Shown here in pieces: positions 6,735 through 12,549 of a stretch of 15,981 nt of DNA. Under the pieces are notes generated by a model. The model was not told the origin of the DNA. It saw nothing but the letters and a program-made list of their open reading frames with translations, and ran no database searches. Every line of letters begins with the position of its first letter. The first letter of the stretch is position 1. A program made the position numbers and the translations under genes. The stretch is from positions 1 to 15,981 of the forward strand of contig CAAFXF010000029.1 of assembly GCA_900766895.1 (NCBI GenBank). Direction: 5' to 3'. The DNA comes from Clostridia bacterium. Lineage in GTDB: Bacteria > Bacillota > Clostridia > Oscillospirales > Acutalibacteraceae.

Positions 6735-7250
6735 TTACTTTGTTTTAGGGGACATAAACATAAGAATTTGACGTCCCTCGAGTTTTGGCTTTTTATCAAT
6801 ATTTGCTTCCTCGGCAAGCTGATCGGCAAATCTTTGCATATTGGTTTCGCCAAGCTCGGGATGTGCCATCTCTCTGCCTCTGAGGCGGATTGATACCTTA
6901 AGCTTGTCGCCCTTTGCCAAGAACTTGCGGGCTTGGTTAACCTTTGTGTTAAAGTCACCGATGTCGATATTAAGCGAAAGTCTGATTTCCTTTGTTTCAA
7001 CAGTCTTTTGCTTCTTACGATTTTCCTTTTCACGCTTGGTTTGCTCGTAGCGATATTTGGAATAATCCATAATCTTGCAAACAGGTGGCTTTGCCATAGG
7101 AGCAATTTTAACAAGGTCCACACCTCTTGCATCTGCAAGAGCCTGTGCTTCCTTTGCACTCATAATGCCTAATTGTTCGCCGGTATCAGAAATAACTCTT
7201 AATTCCTTATCCCTAATTTCGCCGTTAAGCTGTGGAGCATCTTTGCTGAT
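6735..7250 (-). CDS. infC: translation initiation factor IF-3, AUC start
   Basis: IF-3 keeps ribosomal subunits apart and checks start-codon pairing. The protein has the N-terminal domain block EIRDKELRVI...GEQLGIMS, the linker block KPPVCKIMDYSKYRYEQ, and the C-terminal domain with RLRGREMAHPELG. I place the start at ATC, 7250-7248, giving 171 residues, normal for the family. AAAGAGGTG ends six bases before this codon, and the protein then reads SKDAPQLNGEIRDKE, which aligns with other IF-3 N-termini. No ATG, GTG or TTG suits: the GTG at 7259 lies inside the Shine-Dalgarno sequence, and the longer frame to 7307 runs through the leader hairpin. Rare AUU/AUC starts in infC are established in other bacteria, where they let IF-3 limit its own synthesis. 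Confidence 0.93.
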   Translation of the reverse strand: MSKDAPQLNGEIRDKELRVISDTGEQLGIMSAKEAQALADARGVDLVKIAPMAKPPVCKIMDYSKYRYEQTKREKENRKKQKTVETKEIRLSLNIDIGDFNTKVNQARKFLAKGDKLKVSIRLRGREMAHPELGETNMQRFADQLAEEANIDKKPKLEGRQILMFMSPKTK

Positions 7251-7265
7251 AAAAAACACCTCTTT

Positions 7266-7303
7266 ATAAAAAATAAATAAGTACAAACGCAAAGCGCCTG
7301 TAC
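7266..7303 (-). promoter_or_regulatory. attenuator-like hairpin in the infC leader
   Basis: On the minus strand GTACAGGCGC (7303-7294) pairs with GCGTTTGTAC (7290-7281) around a TTT loop, ten pairs with two G-U, followed by TTATTTATTTTTTAT. It stands 31 bases before the infC start and about 70 after the expected transcript start. It has the form of a terminator inside a leader. The L20-controlled infC leader of Bacillus is the natural comparison; no L20 site is demonstrated here. Confidence 0.65.
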
Positions 7304-7304
7304 T

Positions 7305-7325
7305 CAATAATCACAAAAATTATTG
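7305..7325 (-). promoter_or_regulatory. second inverted repeat in the infC leader
   Basis: CAATAAT (7305-7311) and ATTATTG (7319-7325) form a perfect 7-base AT-only stem with a 7-base loop, one base upstream of the attenuator-like hairpin. It may stack with it or belong to an alternative fold. It is weak on its own. Confidence 0.4.
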
Positions 7326-7381
7326 CCCTTTTCGCCTACGCTGGAGGGGAGAGAACATACACTCTGCTTTGTTGTGGAAAT

Positions 7382-7410
7382 AATATAACATATAGTAATC
7401 CATTTGTCAA
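7382..7410 (-). promoter_or_regulatory. sigma-A promoter of infC-rpmI-rplT
   Basis: A perfect TTGACA (7410-7405) is followed after exactly 17 bases by TATATT (7387-7382) on the minus strand. The expected start near 7375 gives a leader of about 125 bases before the infC start codon. Confidence 0.88.
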
Positions 7411-7470
7411 GAAATAATTTTGAAAAATTTGATGCTTGTAATAATATAATACAGTTATTATTAGTACATT

Positions 7471-7498
7471 ATTGCCGTTCGTTTTTAATCACGGTAAT
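7471..7498. repeat. short inverted repeat of unknown role
   Basis: ATTGCCGT (7471-7478) and ACGGTAAT (7491-7498) pair with one G-U around a 12-base loop. Neither side has a T-run. It lies between the iol operon terminator and the infC promoter, and I see nothing else in 7411-7502. Confidence 0.35.
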
Positions 7499-7502
7499 AT
7501 GC

Positions 7503-7545
7503 AAAAGACTGCAAGCTATCCAAAAGGGATATGCCTGCAGTCTTT
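7503..7545 (-). terminator. hairpin terminator after the iol operon
   Basis: AAAGACTGCA (7504-7513) and TGCAGTCTTT (7536-7545) form a perfect 10-base outer stem. An inner TATCC/GGATA pair extends it. On the minus strand the 3' arm ends in TTTT, so the U-tract is short. It lies about 18 bases past the stop of the membrane protein gene. Confidence 0.72.
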
Positions 7546-7563
7546 ATCATTAAATATTGATTT

Positions 7564-7911
7564 TTAATACAATGCGGCGCCACCGAGTTCGGCAAGGCTG
7601 ACGCCTGCAACCGCCATAACTACAACAGAAACAATTCCAAGCAAAATGGATATTGCATAGATAGCTATAATTGCCTTGATAAAGTTTTTCTTATTCTTAT
7701 TGGTGTCGGGGCTGACGAGCCACACAATCCAGCAAATAATATTTACTACCGGGATTGAGGAAAGAATGAACATCAAAATGTACGAACCGACGCTCATTAC
7801 CTCTCTTGTCGGGTCATAAACCGGCTGTTGATACACCGGCTGTTGATATACAGGCGACTGATACTGCGGCTGCTGTGGCTGACTGTAATATTGCTGATTA
7901 TTCTGTTCCAT
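7564..7911 (-). CDS. small membrane protein with N-terminal QQPVY repeats
   Basis: I do not recognise a named family. The 115-residue protein has a Gln/Tyr/Pro-rich N-terminus (residues 1-32) with pentapeptide units QQPQY, QSPVY, QQPVY, QQPVY. Two hydrophobic segments follow (about 41-66 and 77-104), joined by a polar loop rich in Asn/Lys (SPDTNKNKKN). This arrangement, a low-complexity cytoplasmic tail before two membrane helices, is common in small Firmicute membrane proteins of unknown function. GGAG five bases before ATG 7911 supports the start. It begins 20 bases after the iolE stop with no promoter or terminator between, so it is probably transcribed with the inositol genes. A role in inositol uptake or sensing would be a guess. 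Confidence 0.8.
   Translation of the reverse strand: MEQNNQQYYSQPQQPQYQSPVYQQPVYQQPVYDPTREVMSVGSYILMFILSSIPVVNIICWIVWLVSPDTNKNKKNFIKAIIAIYAISILLGIVSVVVMAVAGVSLAELGGAALY
7817..7876 (-). repeat. four degenerate 15-base tandem repeats coding for QQPVY-like units
   Basis: On the plus strand the units start at 7817, 7832, 7847 and 7862. The first two differ at one base (TAAACCGGCTGTTGA, TACACCGGCTGTTGA); the others are more diverged. The period is a multiple of three, so copy-number change would keep the frame of the membrane protein. Confidence 0.8.
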
Positions 7912-7931
7912 AAATTCTCCTCTTGATTTGA

Positions 7932-8831
7932 TTAAAGCCCTGTGTTTTCTGCAATATATTTACGAGCCTTAACTGCGTACTCAAACGGATTTGCTTTTGC
8001 AGGGTCCTGCTCTGCCTCTACAACAACCCAGCCCTCGTAATCTGCTTCGGCAAGGATGTCGAATATAGGCTTAAAATCAACATCGCCGTCGCCCGGAACA
8101 GTGAACACACCGGCTCTTACAGCGTCAAGGAACGACATATGATTTGGCACAACCTGATTATTGTAAACATCAAGTCTAACATCCTTAAGGTGTACGTGCT
8201 TAATGCGGTTTATGTACTTTTTGAGCACAGGAACAGGGTCAATACCGGCAAAGGTAAGATGTCCGCTATCGAAAAGAAGATACACAAGCTCGGGGTCGGT
8301 TAGTTCCATAAGCTTATCAATTTCCTCAACGGTTTGAACACCTGTGCCCATATGATGATGCACGGTAAAATACATACCCTTGCTTTTGGCATAGGCGCCC
8401 ATTTCATTAAAGCCCTTGGCAACGATTGCCCACTCTTCATCGGTATAGTAAGGCTTTTCGTCAAGAATTGACTTTGTTAAATCACCCTGGATTGAATTGC
8501 CCTGCTCCGATGCGCCGATAACTCTTGCGCCGAGCTTATAAAGCTTATCGCAATGAGCCTTAAATGCCTCAATGGTTTCCTCATAAGGCTTTGATGTGAG
8601 ATAGGAGCTGAACCAAGCGTTGCAAATCTGCAAGCCTCTGATGTCAAGATAAGGCTTAAGAACATCAGGGTTGGCAGGATACTTATTGCCGATTTCACTG
8701 CCCTTAAAGCCTGCAAGTGCCATCTCGCTTATGCACTGCTCAAATGTATTTTCCGCACCCAAATCAGGCATATCGTCATTTGTCCAGCCGATAGGTGCAA
8801 TAGCTAATTTTACTTTGTTGGGATTAAGCAT
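7932..8831 (-). CDS. iolE: myo-inosose-2 dehydratase
   Basis: IolE removes water from scyllo-inosose (2-keto-myo-inositol) to give the trihydroxycyclohexane-dione, the second step of myo-inositol breakdown in the cytoplasm. The 299-residue protein is an AP-endonuclease-2-type TIM barrel. It opens with the family signature IAPIGWTNDDMPDLG, and later shows FTVHHHMGTGVQT, the metal-site segments YLLFDSGHL and HVHLKD, and a C-terminal GWVVVEAEQDP. The length is typical. AGGAG seven bases before ATG 8831 supports the start. It follows iolD by 24 bases and precedes the QQPVY membrane protein. The neighbours catalyse the steps just before (IolG) and after (IolD), which supports the assignment. Confidence 0.95.
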   Translation of the reverse strand: MLNPNKVKLAIAPIGWTNDDMPDLGAENTFEQCISEMALAGFKGSEIGNKYPANPDVLKPYLDIRGLQICNAWFSSYLTSKPYEETIEAFKAHCDKLYKLGARVIGASEQGNSIQGDLTKSILDEKPYYTDEEWAIVAKGFNEMGAYAKSKGMYFTVHHHMGTGVQTVEEIDKLMELTDPELVYLLFDSGHLTFAGIDPVPVLKKYINRIKHVHLKDVRLDVYNNQVVPNHMSFLDAVRAGVFTVPGDGDVDFKPIFDILAEADYEGWVVVEAEQDPAKANPFEYAVKARKYIAENTGL

Positions 8832-8855
8832 TTGTTTTCTCCTTATGTAAATGAA

Positions 8856-10709
8856 TTAATAGTCAAAGGTCTTTGCGATATTTTCCTGCATATCCTTGTA
8901 TGCCTTTGCAACTGTTTCGCTTGTTGAAACCTCCGCAACACCGACTCTCCACCAGGACTCAAACCCCGGAGTCATTGTTTTCGGCAGCACCTTGATGTCA
9001 AACAGAACGGCTCTGTCCTGTCCCTTTGCATCTGCAAGTGCCTCGCGAAGCTCATCCGATGTGCGAATTGTGTATGCCTTTGCTCCGTAGCCCTCGGCAA
9101 TTTTTGCAAAATCAACAGTCATATCCGCACCGTCAAGCATACCTGTCTTTGGATTTCTTGCCTTAAACACGGTACCGAAGGTATCTGTTCCCTGATTGTT
9201 TTGAAGGTTCTCAATACAACCCCAGCCAAGATTATCAAAAAGGCAAACATTAATCTTTAAGCCCTCCTGCAAAGCAGTGTAAAGCTCGCTGTGTCCCATA
9301 AGGAAGGAGCCGTCACCGCAGAAGGTGTATACCTCTGCCTCGGGCTTAGCAAGCTTTGCACCGAGTGCTCCATTAACCTCGTATGCCATATTTGAATATC
9401 CGTATTCCATATGGTAATTTCGGCATCCCTTTGGTCTAAACAGGCGTTGCATATCGCCCGGAAGCGAGCCTGATGAGCCGAGAGCAATGTCCTCTTCGTC
9501 CATAAACTCGTTGATTATGCCAAGAGCAAGTGTTTGGTTAAGTCCGCCCTCAAGCTCCTTGCTGTAATAATCATCAACAATAGCATCCCAGTCAGCCTTT
9601 GCGTCTGCAATCTCTGTTGTGTATGCTGTTTTGTATCCGTCAAGTGCTCCTGCGATAGCAGACAACGCCTCCCTTGCATCTGCAACGATAGCCTCTGCAT
9701 CCATCTTGTAGGCATCAAACGGACAAATGTTAATGCCGAGCACCCTTCTGTTTTCGTTAAACAACCACTTTGAAGCGGTTGTAAAATCGGTAAATCTTGT
9801 ACCCACACCGATAACAAGGTCGGCATCACGGGCAACAACATTGGCAGCTTTACCGCCCGTTACACCGATACCGCCGAGATTGAGCGGATGATTCCACGCA
9901 ATAAGTCCCTTGCCTGCCTGTGTTTCGGTAACAGGAATATTGCATTTTTCCGCAAGAGCCAAAAGCTCCTTTTCAGCACCCGAATATCTAACACCGCCGC
10001 CGCAAACTATGATTGGCTTTTTGGCGGATTTAATAAGCTTTACTGCACGCTCAAGCTGTGAGGCACCGATAGGACGTCTGTCAATATGCCACACTCTTTT
10101 TGCAAGAAAATGCTCGGGATAATCGTAAGCCTCGCCCTCTACGTCCTGTGGCATTGCAAGGCAAACCGCACCTGTGTCGGCAGGGTCGGTAAGAACACGC
10201 ATTGCATTGATACAGGCTGTCATAAGCTGTTCCGGGCGAACAATTCTGTCAAAATAATGGCACACACCCTTAAATGCATCGGTAACAGTTCTGCCGTAGC
10301 CGTCAAAGAACTCTGCCTGCTGCAGCACAGGGTCGGGCTGACGGCATGCAAAGGTGTCACCGGGGAGCACCAAAAGCGGTATTCTGTTTGCCGTTGCACA
10401 GCCGCAGGCTGTTACCATATTTGTTGCGCCCGGACCGATAGATGACACACAGGGTATAATTGCTTTTCTGTCCATCTGCTTTGCATATGCTACTGCGGCA
10501 AGAGCCATATTCTGCTCATTTTTGCCCTGATAAAATTTTAGATTATGACCGCCCTGTTCAAGCGCCTGACCGACACCGACTACACAGCCGTGACCGAATA
10601 TGCCGAAAATTCCGCTGACAAATTTTGACTCTACTCCGTCAACCTCTATGTACTGATTGTCAAGGAACTTAACAAGAGCCTGCGCCATTGTTAGTCTTTC
10701 TCGTTTCAT
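8856..10709 (-). CDS. iolD: 3D-(3,5/4)-trihydroxycyclohexane-1,2-dione acylhydrolase
   Basis: IolD opens the cyclohexane-dione ring to 5-deoxy-glucuronate, the third step of myo-inositol catabolism, using thiamine diphosphate. The 617-residue protein is laid out like acetolactate-synthase-type enzymes. Its N-terminal pyrimidine-binding domain has the catalytic-type glutamate in QGKNEQNM (about E65). A middle domain follows (about 215-360), then a C-terminal diphosphate domain with GDGS (465-468) and closing FDN (about 493). The opening LTMAQALVKFLDNQY is characteristic of IolD rather than acetolactate synthase. The start at 10709 has GAGG six bases upstream; a later ATG at residue 8 lacks a good ribosome site. 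It lies 18 bases after iolG and 24 before iolE in one operon. Confidence 0.95.
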   Translation of the reverse strand: MKRERLTMAQALVKFLDNQYIEVDGVESKFVSGIFGIFGHGCVVGVGQALEQGGHNLKFYQGKNEQNMALAAVAYAKQMDRKAIIPCVSSIGPGATNMVTACGCATANRIPLLVLPGDTFACRQPDPVLQQAEFFDGYGRTVTDAFKGVCHYFDRIVRPEQLMTACINAMRVLTDPADTGAVCLAMPQDVEGEAYDYPEHFLAKRVWHIDRRPIGASQLERAVKLIKSAKKPIIVCGGGVRYSGAEKELLALAEKCNIPVTETQAGKGLIAWNHPLNLGGIGVTGGKAANVVARDADLVIGVGTRFTDFTTASKWLFNENRRVLGINICPFDAYKMDAEAIVADAREALSAIAGALDGYKTAYTTEIADAKADWDAIVDDYYSKELEGGLNQTLALGIINEFMDEEDIALGSSGSLPGDMQRLFRPKGCRNYHMEYGYSNMAYEVNGALGAKLAKPEAEVYTFCGDGSFLMGHSELYTALQEGLKINVCLFDNLGWGCIENLQNNQGTDTFGTVFKARNPKTGMLDGADMTVDFAKIAEGYGAKAYTIRTSDELREALADAKGQDRAVLFDIKVLPKTMTPGFESWWRVGVAEVSTSETVAKAYKDMQENIAKTFDY

Positions 10710-10727
10710 ACTGCACCTCGTATAATG

Positions 10728-11741
10728 TTAACATTCAATCTCTGAAAGCTTAACGGGACGATGCTCTGCAACGGAAAGCTTTGCAGCCAAGCCCAAGCGG
10801 AGTGCCTCCAAGCCGTCGTTTACTGTTGTCTTTGTAGGAATATCGTTTTGAACTGCGTTGATAAACTCTGTCATTTCATCGGTAAATGACTGCATATATC
10901 TTTCAAGGAAGAAATAAAGCGGCTTATCTGTTACATTACCGTCGCCGTTGATATATGCAACGTTTGTAGGAGTATCATTTGCTGCAGATGCCTGACCGCC
11001 CGAGCCAAATACCTCAAGCCTTTGGTCATAGCCATAGCAAGCCTTACGGCAATTATCAATAACACCGATAGCACCGCTCTTAAACTTAAGAGCAACAAGT
11101 GCTGTATCAACGTCACCTGCCTCGCCGATTGCAGGGTCTACCATAACGGTTGCGTTAGCATAAACCTCTTCAACCTCGCCACCGATAAAGCGAGCCATAT
11201 CAAAATCGTGAACTGTCATATCGAGGAAAATACCGCCCGATACCTTAACATACTCGATTGCCGGAGGCTCCGGGTCACGTGATGTAATTTTGATTGTTTG
11301 CAAATCGCCGAGCTTGCCCTCATTTGCAAGACGCTTAATCTCTGCAAAGTTATGGTCGTATCTTCTGTTAAATCCGATTTGAAGCTTTACCCCTGCTTTT
11401 TCTACAGCAGAAATAACCTTCTTGATTTTTGCAACTGTCAAATCAACAGGCTTTTCACAGAAAATATGCTTGCCTGCCTCGGCAGCCTCTACCGCAATGT
11501 CTGCGTGTGTGTCTGTTGATGAGCAGATAAGAACTGCCTCAATTTCCGGATTGTTAAGGATTTCGTGATAATCCTGATACGCATTTGGTATGCCTAATTC
11601 CTGTGCAACCCTTTGTGCGCCCTCAACATAAATATCGGAAATTGCCACAATTTCCGCCTGTGGAATGTGATAAGTAATTGATTTTGCGTGAACCTGTCCG
11701 ATTCTGCCGGCACCGATAATGCCCACCTTAAGCTTTTGCAT
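10728..11741 (-). CDS. iolG: myo-inositol 2-dehydrogenase
   Basis: IolG oxidises myo-inositol to scyllo-inosose with NAD, the entry step of the pathway. The 337-residue protein is a Gfo/Idh/MocA-type oxidoreductase: Rossmann motif GIIGAGRIG at residues 7-15, CEKP with lysine K97, the block IGFNRRYDHNF, and D174 and H178 in FLDMTVHDFD, matching the Lys-Asp-His catalytic set known for Bacillus IolG. The length is normal. GGGG seven bases before ATG 11741 supports the start. It is the first gene of the operon, behind its own promoter. Gfo/Idh enzymes vary in substrate, so scyllo- or D-chiro-inositol activity is possible, but the adjacent iolD and iolE make inositol secure. Confidence 0.93.
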   Translation of the reverse strand: MQKLKVGIIGAGRIGQVHAKSITYHIPQAEIVAISDIYVEGAQRVAQELGIPNAYQDYHEILNNPEIEAVLICSSTDTHADIAVEAAEAGKHIFCEKPVDLTVAKIKKVISAVEKAGVKLQIGFNRRYDHNFAEIKRLANEGKLGDLQTIKITSRDPEPPAIEYVKVSGGIFLDMTVHDFDMARFIGGEVEEVYANATVMVDPAIGEAGDVDTALVALKFKSGAIGVIDNCRKACYGYDQRLEVFGSGGQASAANDTPTNVAYINGDGNVTDKPLYFFLERYMQSFTDEMTEFINAVQNDIPTKTTVNDGLEALRLGLAAKLSVAEHRPVKLSEIEC

Positions 11742-11774
11742 AAATAATACCCCTTTAATAAAATGTATAATTTA

Positions 11775-11786
11775 CAGTTTCAACTG
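11775..11786. promoter_or_regulatory. small inverted repeat in the iolG leader, possible operator
   Basis: CAGTT and AACTG flank TC, 34-45 bases before the iolG start and just downstream of the promoter. Its core TTTCAAC is shared with the repeat over the -35 box. A binding site for a repressor is inference. Confidence 0.3.
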
Positions 11787-11801
11787 CACAATATCAAGAA
11801 T

Positions 11802-11830
11802 ATTTTATCATACAGCATATTTGTTTTCAA
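11802..11830 (-). promoter_or_regulatory. sigma-A-type promoter of the inositol operon
   Basis: TTGAAA (11830-11825) and TAAAAT (11807-11802) are separated by 17 bases on the minus strand, each one mismatch from consensus. The expected start is near 11795, about 55 bases before the iolG start. The -35 box lies within an inverted repeat, TTTGTT-TTC-AACAAA (11820-11834), which could be an operator. Confidence 0.7.
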
Positions 11831-11882
11831 CAAAATAGAGTCAATAATAATTACCAAAATTACCTTATTTATTTTAACTATA

Positions 11883-11925
11883 ATACACAAAAGGTCACCC
11901 ATTCCTAAGCGGAATGAATGACCTT
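11883..11925 (-). terminator. strong intrinsic terminator after lepB
   Basis: On the minus strand AAGGTCATTCATTCC (11925-11911) pairs fully with GGAATGGGTGACCTT (11905-11891), 15 pairs including two G-U, around a 5-base loop. It is followed by TTGTGTATTAT, so the 3' side reads TTTT then mixed T. It lies 12 bases past the signal peptidase stop. Confidence 0.88.
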
Positions 11926-11937
11926 AACGATACTGCT

Positions 11938-12531
11938 TTACTCAAGCTTGCCCGCTGTTTTGAACGGATAATACCTGAACATTACCTTACCTATAAATTT
12001 GTCGCGCGACACATAATTTGTCGTCACCCAATAACGCGAATCAACCGAATTATCTCGATTATCGCCCATAACAAAGTAGCAGTCCTCCGGCACTACAAAG
12101 CTTCCGCAATAATTATCCTTGTTTTCCTCCGAAACAAAATCGTCACGAAGCTCAAGGGTTTTGCCGTCTGCACCGGTAATATAAACCGTACCGTTGAGAA
12201 TATCCACCTTTTCACCGGGCAGGCCGATAACTCGCTTTACAAAGTATTCCTTTTCGTTATCGGGATACTTGAAAATTGCAATATCAAATCTTTCGGGATC
12301 TCCAAAGGTGTATGCAAGTCTGCTTGCAATAACTCTGTCGCCCTGTTGAATTGTATCTAACATAGAGCCCGTCGGGATAACTGCATTTGCAAACACGCAA
12401 TATTTCAGAATCATCGCGATAATCATTGCAATAACAATAGGTGCAATAAATTCGAGAAAATCTCTTAATTTTGACTTTTTAGCCTGCTCCTCCTGGGGCT
12501 CAACAGCAGGTGCGTTCTTTTCTTCACTCAT
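11938..12531 (-). CDS. lepB: type I signal peptidase
   Basis: This membrane-bound serine protease cleaves signal peptides from exported proteins (family S26). The 197-residue protein has a short charged N-terminus, one membrane anchor (about residues 27-48), the catalytic serine S56 in IPTGSM, the general-base lysine K99 in VKRVIGLPG, and the conserved GDNRDNSVDSRYW near the C-terminus. One anchor and this length fit the Gram-positive type. AAGGA nine bases before ATG 12531 supports the start. It begins 18 bases after the stop of the GH36-like gene with no terminator between, so the two are probably cotranscribed. That pairing has no obvious functional logic. A chromosome usually carries several such peptidases, so this may be an accessory copy. 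Confidence 0.95.
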   Translation of the reverse strand: MSEEKNAPAVEPQEEQAKKSKLRDFLEFIAPIVIAMIIAMILKYCVFANAVIPTGSMLDTIQQGDRVIASRLAYTFGDPERFDIAIFKYPDNEKEYFVKRVIGLPGEKVDILNGTVYITGADGKTLELRDDFVSEENKDNYCGSFVVPEDCYFVMGDNRDNSVDSRYWVTTNYVSRDKFIGKVMFRYYPFKTAGKLE

Positions 12532-12549
12532 AATTATCTTTCCTTGTAA

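Noticed and set aside
6731..7159. 142-codon minus-strand frame inside infC
   Set aside because: It is a frame-shifted shadow of infC with no family resemblance.
7251..7380. Metabolite riboswitch in the infC leader
   Set aside because: I could not recognise the conserved core of any known class; the simple hairpin fits an attenuator better.
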